NCBI RefSeq assembly: GCF_017876115.1
Contig: NZ_JAGINO010000002.1
Span: 461,718-525,717, forward strand
Direction: 5' to 3'
DNA: 64,000 nt
Origin: Azospirillum picis
GTDB taxonomy: Bacteria > Pseudomonadota > Alphaproteobacteria > Azospirillales > Azospirillaceae
The notes below the pieces were generated by a model. It saw nothing but the letters and a program-made list of their open reading frames with translations, did no database searches and was not told the DNA's origin. Shown piece after piece: positions 1-9,684 of the stretch. A program made the translations under genes and the position numbers. Positions within the stretch are counted from its first letter, which is position 1. Every line of letters starts with the position of its first letter.

Positions 1-1169
1 GGGGCGAGTTCGGCGAGTTCGGCGACGATCCCGACCTCTTCCTCTCCTATGGCGGCGGCCAGGAGGGAACCGGCGGCCCGCCGGACGAGCCGAGCGGGGC
101 CATCGACCAGCCCTTCACCTTCAAGCGCCGCCGCCCGGACGGGCGTATCGTCGAGGTGCGGACGAATCCGCTGCCCGAAGGCGGTTTCGTCCGCACGCTC
201 ACCGACGTGACGGTGGAGGCACGCTCGGCCGAGGAGATCTTCACCGCCATGCAGGAGCTGGAGCGGGCCTACGCCGAACTGAAGGAAACTCAGGCCAGCC
301 TGGTGCAGGCGGAGAAGATGGCCTCGCTGGCGCTGCTGGTCGCCGGCGTGGCCCACGAGATCAACACCCCGATCGGCATCGCCTTCGGCTGCGCCACCCA
401 TCTGTCCGGCCGGACCGGCGTGCTGTCCGACGCCTTCGAGCATGGAACGATGAAGCGATCCGATCTGGCCGCCTATGTCGCCACCGCCGGCGATTCGGCA
501 AGGCTGATCGAGCAGAACCTGACCCGCGCCGCCGAACTGATCCAGAGCTTCAAGCGTGTCGCCGTCGACCAGACCAGCCAGGAGCGGCGCTGCTTCGAAC
601 TTCTGGCCTACCTGGAGGAGGTGGTCACCTCGCTGGGACCCACCCTGCGCAAAAGCCGCCACCGCATCGCCATCGCCTGCTCCCCCGGCATCATGATGGA
701 CAGCCTCCCGGGCGCGCTGAGCCAGGTCGTGACGAACCTGGTGATGAACTCCCTGACCCATGCCTTCCCGTCCGGCAGCAGCGGGCACATGGTCATCGAC
801 GTCGACGAGATGCCGGACGGCGACGTGGAGATTCGCTTCGCCGACGATGGCATCGGCATCCCGCCGGAGAACCTGCCGAAGGTCTTCGAACCCTTCTTCA
901 CCACGCGGCGCGGGTCCGGCGGCAGCGGCCTCGGCCTGCACATCGTCTTCAACCTGGTCACCCAGTCGCTGGGCGGGAGGATCTCGGTTGACAGCGTTCC
1001 GGGCGATGGAACTACCTTCACGCTGCGCGTGCCGAAAACCGCCACGCCGAACGCCGCTGCACCGGACACCGCTAAGCCGGACACCGCTACACCGCACACC
1101 GGGGTGCCCCGGCCGCCCGGCCGCCCGGACGACCGCCCGCCCGACCCGCTGGAGACAGAACCCGCATGA
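1..1169 (+). CDS. Sensor histidine kinase, 5'-truncated by the window edge
   Basis: The reading frame is open from base 3, so the gene begins outside the window; about 388 residues are visible. The visible N-terminus looks like the end of a PAS domain (RRPDGRIVEVRTNPLPEGG, then a TDVT ending). A helical linker leads to an H-box HEINTP (His codon at 354-356), an N-box NLVMNSLTHAF, a G1 box DDGIGIP, an F-box FEPFFTT and a G2 box GSGLGLHIV, so the kinase core looks complete. The C-terminal tail is a low-complexity Ala/Thr/Pro/Asp run. The stop overlaps the next start (ATGA at 1166-1169), so it is translationally coupled to the hybrid kinase and probably acts in the same phosphorelay. The signal sensed is not visible. 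Confidence 0.88.
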   Translation, partial: GEFGEFGDDPDLFLSYGGGQEGTGGPPDEPSGAIDQPFTFKRRRPDGRIVEVRTNPLPEGGFVRTLTDVTVEARSAEEIFTAMQELERAYAELKETQASLVQAEKMASLALLVAGVAHEINTPIGIAFGCATHLSGRTGVLSDAFEHGTMKRSDLAAYVATAGDSARLIEQNLTRAAELIQSFKRVAVDQTSQERRCFELLAYLEEVVTSLGPTLRKSRHRIAIACSPGIMMDSLPGALSQVVTNLVMNSLTHAFPSGSSGHMVIDVDEMPDGDVEIRFADDGIGIPPENLPKVFEPFFTTRRGSGGSGLGLHIVFNLVTQSLGGRISVDSVPGDGTTFTLRVPKTATPNAAAPDTAKPDTATPHTGVPRPPGRPDDRPPDPLETEPA

Positions 1170-4100
1170 ACACCGGCGCTTCCTTCGACGACGACGAGAT
1201 CCGGTTCGCGGATGAGGATGGCACGGACGGTGACGGAGCCGGTGGGGACGGAGCCGGTGGGGACGGAGCCGGTGGGGACGGAGCCGGCGGCCCCAAAGCG
1301 GTGGGCACCGGCACCGCGGCAGCCCGCCGCGGCGGCGCGCGACGCGACGACGGTCCCGCCGGCCAGTCCGCCAGCCATACCCCGAGCCGGACCGCCGGCC
1401 CCGCCCCGGACCGGTCGGCCGAGGAGCCGGCGCTTCCCTGGACGATCCTGGTGGTCGACGACGAGCCGGACGTCCACGCGATGACCGCCCTGCTGCTGTC
1501 CGGCACCACCTTCCAGGGCAGGCGCCTGGAACTGGTGGGCTGCCTCACCGCGGCCGATGCGCGCCTGCATCTCGAACACCGCCGCGACGTCGCGGTGGTC
1601 CTGCTGGACGTGGTGATGGAGGAGGACGATTCCGGCCTGAGGCTGGTGCGCTGGATCCGCGACGAGCTGGGAAACCGCGAGGTCCGCATCCTGCTGCGCA
1701 CCGGGCAGCCCGGACAGGCGCCGCAGCGCGACGTGATCGTCGACTACGACATCAACGACTACAAGCCCAAGGCCGACCTGTCGGCGGAAAGCCTGTTCAC
1801 CTCGGTGATCGCGGCGCTGCGCGCCTTCGACCAGATCCGCTCGATCGAGACCCGCGTGGCCGAGCGCACGCGCGAACTGCACGAGAGCCGCGAGCAGATC
1901 AACGCGCTGCTGGAGGCAAGCCCGGTGGGCGTCTGCGCCTATGACGGCGACGGCGTCATGGTGCTGGCCAACCAGCGCCTCGCCTCGCTGCTCGGCTTCC
2001 CGAAGGAGGACCTGCTGGGCACCGCGGCGGCCGGTCTCTTTGCGGATGGCGGCTTTCCGGGCGGCAACATCCCCGGCGGCAACATCCCAGTTGGCGGTAT
2101 CCCGGGTGGCGGCGGGCCGCTGCACGATGCCGAGGTGCGGCTCCGCCGGGCCGACGGTTCGACCTTCTGGGCGCTGATCTCGGTCGACCCGGCGTTGCTG
2201 GACGGCCGGCCGGTGCACCTGTGCTGGATCTACGACATCACCCGCCGCAAGCTCGCCGAGCGCCAGATGGAACTGGCCAAGGAGCAGGCGGAGGAGGCGA
2301 CCAGGGCCAAGTCCGCCTTCCTCGCCACCATGAGCCACGAGATCCGCACGCCGATGAACGGCGTGCTTGGCATGCTGGGGCTGCTGGAGCGGACCGAGCT
2401 GGACGTTCATCAGCGCGACACCGTCGCGACCATGCGCGAGTCCGCCGACGCCCTGCTGCGCATCATCGACGACATCCTCGACTTCTCGAAGATCGAGGCG
2501 GGGAAGATGGACCTGGAACGGGTCCCGCTGTCGGTTCCGGCACTGGTCGAGGGGGTGGCCGAGACGCTGGCCCCGTCGGCCGGTGCCAAGGGGCTGGCGC
2601 TGCTGACCTACGTAGAGCCGGCGATCCCGGTGCCGCTGCTGGGCGATCCGGTCCGGCTGCGCCAGATCCTGTTCAACCTCGCCGGCAACGCCATCAAGTT
2701 CACCGAGGCCGGCCGTGTCGTCCTGCATGCCGACCTGGAGAATGCCGCCGCCGGCGCCGGGGAACCGGCGCTGCGCATCACGGTGAGCGACACCGGCATC
2801 GGCATCGCGGAGGGAACGCGCCAACGCCTGTTCCAGCCCTTCACCCAGGCCGAAAGCTCCACCGCCCGCCGCTTCGGCGGCACCGGGCTCGGCCTGTCGA
2901 TCAGCCGGCGGCTGGCGGCGCTGATGGGCGGCGAGATCGGGGTGGAGAGCAGCCCCGGCACGGGGTCGCGCTTCTGGCTGCGCCTGCCGCTCGCACGCCC
3001 TCCCTTCGCCGACCCCGCCCTGCCGGCCTCCGCGCCAGCCCCTGCGCCGCTCCCCCACCCGCGCACCGACCGGGCGGGGGATGCCGAGGCGACGGGCGCA
3101 GACGCCGTCGGCCTGGAGGGGGTGACCGTGCTGCTCGGCCTGCCCGACGAGGTCGAGCGCGGTTTCCTCGCCCGCTATCTGACGCGGGCCGGTGCCATCG
3201 TTCTCGCCGCCGGCACGCCCCGGGAACTGGCGACGCAGGCCCGCGGCGCGCGGGACGCCGGGCGGGCGGTCGATGTCGCCGTCCTCGACGAAAGCCTCCA
3301 CATCCCCGCTGCCGCCTGCGCGCCGGAGGAGCTGGGCCGCCGCAGCGGCGAAGCCCGCCGGCCGGTGGTGCTGATCGGTCCCGGCGGAGGAGAGTCCTGC
3401 CCGCCCCCGCGCTCCGGTTTCCGCGACGGGGCTGCCGGGCGAGGCATAGCGGGGATGGCCGCTCCGGCGATGGTAAGCCGGCCGGTGCGCCGTCTCGCGC
3501 TTCTGCGCGCCGTGGCCACAGCGACCGCGCGGCCGGCACGGGCGCCGGCCGCGATGCCTCCGCCGGCCGCCACCTCGTCACCGGCGGCCCCATGCCGCCC
3601 AACGCTCCTGACCACCGTTCCATTGCCCCCCTTTCCATTGCCCACCGCCGCCATGGCCGGAAGCGGCATTGCGGAAGCGATCGTCCATGGCCGCCTGATC
3701 CTGGTGGCCGAAGACAATCCCGTGAACCGCAAGGTGCTGCTGATGCAGCTCCAGGCGCTGGGCTACGCCGCGGAGATGACGCCCGGCGGGGCCGAGGCGC
3801 TGGCCGCCTTCGACGCCATGCGGCGGAACGGCTACCGCCATGCCCTGCTGCTGACGGACATCCAGATGCCGGAGGTCGACGGCTTCGAGCTGACGCGCAG
3901 CATCCGCAAGGCCGAAGGCGGTGCGGCGGGGCGCGAGCGGCTTCCGATCATCGCCATCACCGCCAACGCCGCGCCCGCCGATGCCGAAAGCTACCGTGCC
4001 GCCGGGATGGACGACGTCCTGAGCAAGCCCTTGGAGCTGTCGCAGCTCGCCGTCGCCTTGGCCCGCTGGATGCCGCCGCCGAACGGTGCCGCCATGACGG

Positions 4101-4519
4101 CCGTCTCCCCGCCACCGCCACCGCCATCGCAATCCCTGGCGGTCGCGCCGGCCGCGGTCAGGCAGGCCGCCGCGGTGCCGCCGATCGACACCAGCGGGTT
4201 GCGCGAGCTGTGCGGCGGCGATGAGGCGATGCTGGCGGAGCTGCTGGGCGATTTCGTGACGATCAGCCGGGGGGTGATGGCGGACCTGGAGGAGGCGCTC
4301 GGGGCCGGGAACCGGGAGCGTGTGCGCACCTGCGCCCACAACCTGAAGGGCTCCGCCCGCAATGCCGGCGCCCGGCCGCTCGCCGACGCCGCGCACCGCC
4401 TGGAGCAGGGGGCGGCCGCGGGCGATCCGCCAGCGGCCCTGGTCGAGGACGCGGAGATGCTGCGGGCCGCCCTCGCCGGCGCCTGCGCCGCCATCGAGGC
4501 GGAGCTGTCCCCGTCATGA
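1166..4519 (+). CDS. Hybrid histidine kinase: receiver-PAS-HisKA-HATPase-receiver-Hpt
   Basis: A cytoplasmic multi-step phosphorelay kinase of 1117 residues; no membrane segment is visible. After a low-complexity N-terminus comes a receiver-like domain (about 93-215; [13 protein letters not shown], putative phospho-Asp148 in LLDVVME) and a PAS domain (about 245-375) containing a Gly/Ile/Pro repeat. A HisKA domain ([11 protein letters not shown], His391) and a HATPase domain follow. Next is a degenerate receiver-like stretch, a true receiver ([13 protein letters not shown], Asp898 in LLTDIQMP) and a C-terminal Hpt domain ([13 protein letters not shown], His1058). It overlaps both neighbours by ATGA, so the three genes form one operon. 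The protein at 41275-44304 has nearly the same receiver-first plan and is a paralogue. The signal and output are unknown. Confidence 0.9.
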   Translation: MNTGASFDDDEIRFADEDGTDGDGAGGDGAGGDGAGGDGAGGPKAVGTGTAAARRGGARRDDGPAGQSASHTPSRTAGPAPDRSAEEPALPWTILVVDDEPDVHAMTALLLSGTTFQGRRLELVGCLTAADARLHLEHRRDVAVVLLDVVMEEDDSGLRLVRWIRDELGNREVRILLRTGQPGQAPQRDVIVDYDINDYKPKADLSAESLFTSVIAALRAFDQIRSIETRVAERTRELHESREQINALLEASPVGVCAYDGDGVMVLANQRLASLLGFPKEDLLGTAAAGLFADGGFPGGNIPGGNIPVGGIPGGGGPLHDAEVRLRRADGSTFWALISVDPALLDGRPVHLCWIYDITRRKLAERQMELAKEQAEEATRAKSAFLATMSHEIRTPMNGVLGMLGLLERTELDVHQRDTVATMRESADALLRIIDDILDFSKIEAGKMDLERVPLSVPALVEGVAETLAPSAGAKGLALLTYVEPAIPVPLLGDPVRLRQILFNLAGNAIKFTEAGRVVLHADLENAAAGAGEPALRITVSDTGIGIAEGTRQRLFQPFTQAESSTARRFGGTGLGLSISRRLAALMGGEIGVESSPGTGSRFWLRLPLARPPFADPALPASAPAPAPLPHPRTDRAGDAEATGADAVGLEGVTVLLGLPDEVERGFLARYLTRAGAIVLAAGTPRELATQARGARDAGRAVDVAVLDESLHIPAAACAPEELGRRSGEARRPVVLIGPGGGESCPPPRSGFRDGAAGRGIAGMAAPAMVSRPVRRLALLRAVATATARPARAPAAMPPPAATSSPAAPCRPTLLTTVPLPPFPLPTAAMAGSGIAEAIVHGRLILVAEDNPVNRKVLLMQLQALGYAAEMTPGGAEALAAFDAMRRNGYRHALLLTDIQMPEVDGFELTRSIRKAEGGAAGRERLPIIAITANAAPADAESYRAAGMDDVLSKPLELSQLAVALARWMPPPNGAAMTAVSPPPPPPSQSLAVAPAAVRQAAAVPPIDTSGLRELCGGDEAMLAELLGDFVTISRGVMADLEEALGAGNRERVRTCAHNLKGSARNAGARPLADAAHRLEQGAAAGDPPAALVEDAEMLRAALAGACAAIEAELSPS
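1232..1291 (+). repeat. Four tandem 15-bp repeats inside the hybrid kinase gene
   Basis: Four adjacent copies of a 15-base unit of the form GACGGAGCCGGTGGG, the last slightly diverged. Because 15 is a multiple of three, the array stays in frame and encodes a Gly/Asp/Ala linker (repeated GDGAG) ahead of the first receiver domain. Copy number could change without breaking the gene. Confidence 0.85.
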
Positions 4520-5925
4520 CCCGATCCGGGAATTCCCCTTCCGCCCGGCCGCCCGGCCGCCTGCCCAACCGCCGCGAGGCGCTGGGCCTGCTGGGTGGCG
4601 CCGTCGCCATGGCAGCGGCCGGACCGGCGCGCGGGCAGGACAAGCCGCCGGTCAATGTCGGGGTGCCTGAACTTGGGGAGGAGCTGACGCCCTTCGGCGC
4701 CGTGCGCGCCGGCAACCGCACGCGGGCGATCCCGCGCTGGACAGGCGGGCTGGTCACGGCGCCGCGCGGCTATGTGCCCGGCCAGCCGTCGCCCGACCCC
4801 TATGTCGAGGACGTGCGCTGGTTCACGGTCGGTGCCGCCGACGCCGAGCGCTACAAGATCCGGCTGACCGCCGGCCAGCAGGCGCTGCTCGCGAAATACC
4901 CGGAGAGCTTCGAGCTGGCGCTGTTCCCCAGTCGCCGCAGCGCCGCAGCGCCGCAGCGCATCTATGACGCCACGCTCGCCAACGCCGGCCGGGCCAAGGT
5001 GGGCGAGAACGGGCTGGCCCTGCGCGATGCCGCGGTCGGGGTGCCTTTCCCCATCCCCGCCAACGGCGTGCAGGCGATGTGGAACCACAAGCTGCGCTGG
5101 CGCGGGACCAGCCTGTCGCAGACCGGCCTGACCATCGTCCGGGCCGGAGACGGCTCGCGGACGGCAACCAAGCTGCGCGAGGAGTTCGCCTCCCCCTATG
5201 CCGCCGGGGACGCCGCGTCGCCGCCGCTGCTGTACCGCCGCACCATCCTCGATCCCAAGGACCAGGCCGGCACCAGCCTGCTGATCCAGTCGACGCTCGA
5301 CCCGATCGCCGCGCGCACGCTGGCCTGGGCGCGCGAGGGCGAACGCGGCCGGGTCGTCCGCGCGCCCGACTTCTCGTACGACACGCCCGATCCGGTGACC
5401 GCCGGCATCTGCAGCGCCGACATGCTGGACATGTTCAGCGGCGCGCTCGACCGCTTCGACTTCACGCTGGTGACGCGGCGCGAGATGTACATGCCCTACA
5501 ACGCCTATCCGCTGACCAACCCCGGCCTGACGGTCAAGGACCTGCTGTGGCCGGGACATCCCAACCCGCAATTCCTGCGCTACGAGATGCACCGGGTCTG
5601 GGTGGTCGACGCCCGCCTGAAGCCGAACTTCCGCCACGGCCTGCCCGACCGCACCTATTACCTGGACGAGGATAGCTGGCAGATCCTGGCCGCCGAGCAT
5701 TATGACGGCAAGGGGCAACTGCTGCGCTATGCCGAGGCGCATCCCGTCGCGCACTGGCAGGTCCCGGCGCTGCTGCCGGCGGCGGAGTTCACCTTCGACC
5801 TGACCGCCGACCGTTACGTCGCCCGCGGCATCGGCAACGGCCTGCCGCCGCCGGTCTTCGACGCGCCGATCCGGCCGGAGGACTTCACGCCGGACGCCCT
5901 GGTCCGCCGCGGGCGCAGGGGGTGA
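4516..5925 (+). CDS. DUF1329 family exported protein
   Basis: A 469-residue protein of the DUF1329 family, which is related to the LolA/LolB lipoprotein-sorting fold. The N-terminus has a twin-arginine-like signal (NRREALGLLGG followed by an Ala-rich stretch, likely cut near ARGQD), so it is probably periplasmic. Family-like features include the N-terminal GEELTPFGAVRAGN segment and a C-terminal region rich in Tyr/Trp that reads like a lipid-binding beta sheet. It overlaps the hybrid kinase stop by ATGA. Sharing an operon with two kinases is unusual for this family and may mean it takes part in sensing; that is inference. Its molecular function is not established. Confidence 0.8.
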   Translation: MTRSGNSPSARPPGRLPNRREALGLLGGAVAMAAAGPARGQDKPPVNVGVPELGEELTPFGAVRAGNRTRAIPRWTGGLVTAPRGYVPGQPSPDPYVEDVRWFTVGAADAERYKIRLTAGQQALLAKYPESFELALFPSRRSAAAPQRIYDATLANAGRAKVGENGLALRDAAVGVPFPIPANGVQAMWNHKLRWRGTSLSQTGLTIVRAGDGSRTATKLREEFASPYAAGDAASPPLLYRRTILDPKDQAGTSLLIQSTLDPIAARTLAWAREGERGRVVRAPDFSYDTPDPVTAGICSADMLDMFSGALDRFDFTLVTRREMYMPYNAYPLTNPGLTVKDLLWPGHPNPQFLRYEMHRVWVVDARLKPNFRHGLPDRTYYLDEDSWQILAAEHYDGKGQLLRYAEAHPVAHWQVPALLPAAEFTFDLTADRYVARGIGNGLPPPVFDAPIRPEDFTPDALVRRGRRG

Positions 5926-5986
5926 GGGGAACCCGCCGGCCGTTGCCCTTCGGGAGTGCATGCACCGTCCGGCCGGCGGGAAACCG

Positions 5987-6661
5987 TCATTGCGAGCCGG
6001 TCTGACGGACCTCGTGCACCTCGGCCGGCTGGCTGGCGTGGCGGTTCAGGATTTCCAAGGCCACCTGCTCGCGGGCGGCGTCGCCGACCCCAACCCACAA
6101 CAGGATGCCGCCCTTGTCGAGCTGCTGCAGCATCGGCTCGTTGCGCTTGTCGGTGATCCACTGCGACAGGAACGTCCCGGCGGCCCCGCCGCCGACCCCG
6201 GCGGCGGCGGCGGCAGCCGCGGCGGCCAGCGCGGTGCCGCCGGTGGCCAGCACCGCGCCGGTGGCGATGATCGCGCCGACATAGGCCGGGAAGCCGACCG
6301 CCACCCCCTTGCCGCTGCCGGTATCCTCCGGCGAGACGTAGGCCTGGCGCGGAGCCTCGGGATTGTGGGCGAGGTCGTCGATGTCGGACGGCACGTGGCC
6401 GAGCTGGTCGCGGATCGTCTGGTCGTTGGCCAGCACGCTCAATTCATGGCGGCGGAAGCCGGCCATGGTGAGGTCGTCGATGGCCGACTGCAGGGCATCG
6501 CGGCTGGCGAAGATCCCGACCGCCTCACGCACCAGCCCGTGGGGGTTCGGGCCGCCGGGAACCGCGGGCGCGGCCGAGGGACTGCCGTCGCCCGTCCAAG
6601 CCGAGGAATCCACCACTGCCGCCGTGGACGTGCCCGGCTTCGGGTCGCGGTCGTCGATCAT
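5987..6661 (-). CDS. General-stress-type protein with glycine-zipper-like membrane segment
   Basis: 224 residues. The region about 45-85 (VGIFASRDALQSAIDDLTMAGF) is like the domain of heat-induced/general stress proteins (YflT/17M-like). It is followed by a long Gly/Ala hydrophobic stretch (about 125-165) that could be a glycine-zipper membrane hairpin. The C-terminal part (QQLDKGGILLWVGV, then EQVALEILNRHA) looks like a second small alpha/beta domain. Such proteins are common and uncharacterised in Rhodospirillales. It is transcribed away from the ankyrin gene. The function is unknown; a role in envelope stress is inference only. Confidence 0.7.
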   Translation of the reverse strand: MIDDRDPKPGTSTAAVVDSSAWTGDGSPSAAPAVPGGPNPHGLVREAVGIFASRDALQSAIDDLTMAGFRRHELSVLANDQTIRDQLGHVPSDIDDLAHNPEAPRQAYVSPEDTGSGKGVAVGFPAYVGAIIATGAVLATGGTALAAAAAAAAAGVGGGAAGTFLSQWITDKRNEPMLQQLDKGGILLWVGVGDAAREQVALEILNRHASQPAEVHEVRQTGSQ

Positions 6662-6750
6662 GCCTCACCCCCTTCATTCGCTGGATCCGCTGGATGTCCG
6701 GATGATCCGGATCATCGGGAGTCAACCGGAGCGGCGCGCCGAGGTTCCAC

Positions 6751-6897
6751 TCACTCCCGGGCGGCGGGCGGAGGCGATACAATCACACCGCGCGGTGCGG
6801 GCAGACCGCCGAGAACCCACCAGAGGCCGACCCCGACCAGCACGGCCTTCACCAGCAGGAACAGCGCGACGTGGCGGGCGAACGGATTGCGCAGCAT
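6751..6897 (-). CDS. Small membrane protein, 48 aa, possibly CydP-like
   Basis: A short ORF of 48 residues reads MLRNPFARHVALFLLVKAVL and continues with a GVGLWWVLGG hydrophobic segment and a Pro-rich tail. One transmembrane helix is predicted by eye, with a basic N-terminus inside. The pattern Arg-x-Pro-x-x-Arg-His followed by a helix with a central Lys and a Trp-Trp pair resembles the small CydP family proposed as a cytochrome oxidase subunit. The match is from memory and the protein is shorter than usual. A GGAG sequence lies about 12 bases upstream. It sits between the stress-type gene and the ankyrin gene; no cytochrome bd genes are in the window. Confidence 0.45.
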   Translation of the reverse strand: MLRNPFARHVALFLLVKAVLVGVGLWWVLGGLPAPRGVIVSPPPAARE

Positions 6898-6988
6898 GGC
6901 GGTCAGACGCTCCGAAGGCCGATCTGGCAAAGCTGCCGGTCTTTTGGCTAGTATCCGGCACCTCCGCTGTCAAGGAAGGACAACCGAC

Positions 6989-7630
6989 ATGAAGCGGCTT
7001 CCGCTCGCCTCCCTCCTCGCCGCCGGCACCGCCGCCAAGCCCGCCGTCGCCGGCTTGATCGCCGGCCTTGTCGCCGGCTTCGTCGCCACCGGCCTCGTCG
7101 TCGGGCTTGCGGCCGGAACGGCGTCCCCCGCCGCGGCGCAGATCAGCCTGTTCCAGGAAACCGGTCTGATGCAGGCGGTCGTCGACGGCGATGTCAACAA
7201 GCTGAAAAGCGCCTTGCTGCGGGGCGACAACCCCAACCAGGAGGACATCCACGGCAAGACGGCGCTTCTGGTGGCCATCGAGCGCTCCAGCACGACCATG
7301 GTCTCGGTGCTGCTGGACGGCGGCGCCAACGTCAACCGTGCCGACAAGGCCGGCGTCACCCCTCTGATCGCGGCGTCGGAAAGCGGAAACGGCGACATCG
7401 TCGACCTTCTGCTGAAGCGTGGCGCCAAGGTGGACCAGGACAACCGCGACGGCATGACCGCGCTGATGGTCGCCGCGCGCAACGGCCGCGCGGACATCGT
7501 GGACCGGCTGCTGAAGGCGGGGGCGAAGGTCGACCGCTCCGACTTCACCGGACGCACCGCGCTGAACTGGTCGCAGGAAAGCCGCAACACCCGCGTCGCC
7601 ACCATGCTGCGCCAGGCCGGCGCGCGCTGA
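6989..7630 (+). CDS. Exported ankyrin-repeat protein
   Basis: 213 residues starting at ATG 6989, preceded by AAGGAAGGA. The N-terminus is a long Ala/Gly/Val-rich hydrophobic region ending in SPAAAQ, consistent with a signal peptide, so the protein is probably periplasmic or membrane-anchored. From residue about 55 there are four to five ankyrin repeats with the usual signatures (GKTALLVAIERS, GVTPLIAASESGNGDIVDLLL, GMTALMVAARNGRADIVDRLL, GRTALNW). The in-frame extension further upstream runs antisense to the stress-protein gene and is rejected. It lies 13 bases before the cbiB-like gene and may be co-transcribed. The partner is unknown. Confidence 0.85.
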   Translation: MKRLPLASLLAAGTAAKPAVAGLIAGLVAGFVATGLVVGLAAGTASPAAAQISLFQETGLMQAVVDGDVNKLKSALLRGDNPNQEDIHGKTALLVAIERSSTTMVSVLLDGGANVNRADKAGVTPLIAASESGNGDIVDLLLKRGAKVDQDNRDGMTALMVAARNGRADIVDRLLKAGAKVDRSDFTGRTALNWSQESRNTRVATMLRQAGAR

Positions 7631-7643
7631 GACGGGAGACGCC

Positions 7644-8627
7644 ATGTTCGGTTCGGCCTTCGGCGGTCCCGGCCCGCTGCTGCTCCTGCTGCTGGCGCTG
7701 GCGATCGACGCGCTGTTCGGCGACTGGCTGGACCGTGTGCTTCCCGATCCCGCCGCGCTGGCCCGGCGCTTCTGCAACGCCGCCGACGCCCGGCTGAACC
7801 GCGCCGAACGCGGCGGCGGCGCCCGCACGGTCCGCGGCGCCCTGGTGGTGCTGGCGCTGGTGGCGATCGCCACCGCCGCCGGGCTGCTGGTGGAGTGGGC
7901 CGGCTCCCTCGGCCGCGGCTGGATGGTGGAGCTGCTGGCCCTGCTCTGCGGCCTGCGCGGGCGGGCGGCCTGGACGCGGGTGCGGGCGGTGCGCCGGGCG
8001 CTGGAAAGCGGCGGGGTCGCCGCCGGACAGGAGGCGATCCAGTCGCTGACCCGGCGCCACGCTTACGGGCTGGACGAGCACGGCGTCGCCCGCGCCGCCG
8101 TGGAGGCCGCCGCCCGCGCCTTCGACCGCAAGCTGGTGGCGCCGGTCTTCGGCTATGCGCTGCTCGGCGTGCCGGGCCTGTTCGTCTGGACCGCGATGGA
8201 CGGCGCCGACGCCGCGCTCGGCAGCCCCGGCATCCGCCATGGCCGCTTCGGCCTGACCGCGGCGACGCTGGACGACGCGCTGAACGCCCTGCCCGCCCGC
8301 TTGGCCGGGCTGCTGCTGGCGCTGGCCGCCCCCTTCATCGGCACCGCCAAGGCCGCCGGCGCCTTCCGCACGCTGGGCCGCGATGCCCGCAAGCACCCTT
8401 CGCTGAACATGGGCTGGCCGATCGCCGCCATGGCCGGCGCGCTCGGCCTCGCGCTCGGCGGCCCGCACCGCGACGGCGGCGTGGTCATCACCGAGACCTG
8501 GATCGGCGACGGCCGCGCCCGCGCCACACCCGCCGACATCGGCCGCGCGCTGGCGCTGACCGCGGTGGCGGCGCTGCTGCTGGTCGGTCTTGTCGCCCTG
8601 CTGCTGTGGGGCGTGGCCGGCATCTAG
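7644..8627 (+). CDS. cobD: Cobalamin biosynthesis protein CobD/CbiB family
   Basis: 327 residues, strongly hydrophobic with about five membrane segments. CbiB/CobD attaches aminopropanol (or its phosphate) to adenosylcobyric acid to give adenosylcobinamide in the inner membrane. Family signatures seen are the N-terminal AIDALFGDW and the late HPSLNMGWPIAAMAGALG motif followed by LGGP; the usual form is SPNAGWPMAAMAGAL, so the motif has diverged (LNM for NAG). No other cobalamin genes and no cobalamin riboswitch are visible here, so this may be a paralogue rather than the housekeeping copy. An RBS-like GACGGGAGACGCC precedes the ATG. Confidence 0.8.
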   Translation: MFGSAFGGPGPLLLLLLALAIDALFGDWLDRVLPDPAALARRFCNAADARLNRAERGGGARTVRGALVVLALVAIATAAGLLVEWAGSLGRGWMVELLALLCGLRGRAAWTRVRAVRRALESGGVAAGQEAIQSLTRRHAYGLDEHGVARAAVEAAARAFDRKLVAPVFGYALLGVPGLFVWTAMDGADAALGSPGIRHGRFGLTAATLDDALNALPARLAGLLLALAAPFIGTAKAAGAFRTLGRDARKHPSLNMGWPIAAMAGALGLALGGPHRDGGVVITETWIGDGRARATPADIGRALALTAVAALLLVGLVALLLWGVAGI

Positions 8628-8745
8628 CCGACGCCCCGTCCATGCCAGCTTTGCGTGCGGGACACGGCAACCTCACGGCCTTGGCAGGGCAGAAAAGTCC
8701 GGTTCCCCTATACTGATAGGACCGGACCTTGGGACGGCGGATTTC

Positions 8746-9678
8746 ATGAGCGCAGAGGACACACCGGTGAGCGTGGCAGCAGCAGCCGCCGCCGGCGCAC
8801 CGACACTGGCCGACCGCAGCGCGGGCCGGGCCGGCATCCTCTGGATGGTGCTGACCACCCTGTTGTTCGTGACCCAGGACGCGACCACCCGCATCCTGGC
8901 CCAGACCTATCCGCTGACGGAGGTGGTCTGGGCACGCTTCGCGGTGCACATGCTGCTGGCCGGCCTGATCGTCGCCTCGCGCAGCCCGCACCTGATGAGG
9001 TCGCGCCGACTGCCGCTGCAACTCCTGCGATCCTGCCTGCTGCTGACGACGACGCTGCTCACCACCCTGTCTTTGCACCTGATCCCCTTCGCCGAGGTCC
9101 AGGCCATCGCGACCGCGGCCCCGGTCCTGGTGACGGCGCTGTCGGTCCCGTTGCTGGGCGAGACGGTCGGGTGGCGGCGCTGGACCGGCGTGCTGGGCGG
9201 GCTGGCCGGGGCGCTGCTGATCGTCGGGCCGGCCAGCGGCACCTTCCACTGGGCGGTGGCGCTGCCGCTGTGTGCCGCCCTGTGCAACGCGCTCTACCAG
9301 ATCGCCACGCGCAAGCTGAAGACCAGCGACAGTCCGACGACGACGATCTTCTACACCGGCCTCGCCGGCACGGTGGTCTGCACGCTGGCCCTGCCGTTCA
9401 ACTGGGTGACGCCTGACCTGACCGGGATCGCGCTGATGCTGCTGCTGGGCACGCTGGGCGGCATAAGCCATTTCTGCCTGATCCGCGCCTACAGCGCCGC
9501 CCCGGCCTCCACCGTGGCGCCGTTCGGCTACACCACGCTGGTATGGGCGGCCCTCTATTCGCTGATGCTGTTCGGCGAAACGCTGCGGCTGTCGACCATG
9601 GCCGGCACGGCGATCATCGTCGCCAGCGGGGTCTACATCTTCTACCGCGAACAGCTCCGCTCCACCCCCGCGGCGTGA
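8746..9678 (+). CDS. EamA/DMT-family transporter
   Basis: 310 residues from ATG 8746. Ten hydrophobic segments in two EamA repeats are visible: one from LWMVLTTLLFVTQDA to GALLIVGPASG, the second from HWAVALPLCAALCNAL to IIVASGVYIFYRE. The family exports metabolites across the inner membrane; the substrate cannot be told from sequence. The first repeat ends with the typical GETVGWRRWTGVLGGLAGALLI pattern and the second with LFGETL. The upstream in-frame extension crosses the end of the cobD gene and is unlikely. It converges with the next gene, leaving only 6 bases between stops. Confidence 0.85.
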   Translation: MSAEDTPVSVAAAAAAGAPTLADRSAGRAGILWMVLTTLLFVTQDATTRILAQTYPLTEVVWARFAVHMLLAGLIVASRSPHLMRSRRLPLQLLRSCLLLTTTLLTTLSLHLIPFAEVQAIATAAPVLVTALSVPLLGETVGWRRWTGVLGGLAGALLIVGPASGTFHWAVALPLCAALCNALYQIATRKLKTSDSPTTTIFYTGLAGTVVCTLALPFNWVTPDLTGIALMLLLGTLGGISHFCLIRAYSAAPASTVAPFGYTTLVWAALYSLMLFGETLRLSTMAGTAIIVASGVYIFYREQLRSTPAA

Positions 9679-9684
9679 CCCCGG

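Noticed and set aside
608..3301. 897-codon open frame on the minus strand
   Set aside because: It is antisense to the two kinase genes; high GC leaves few stop codons. The translation has Gln/His/Gly/Asp runs typical of shadow frames and no domain.
5960..6988. In-frame upstream part of the ankyrin frame
   Set aside because: Antisense to the stress-type gene and not homologous; a signal peptide begins at 6989 after a good Shine-Dalgarno.
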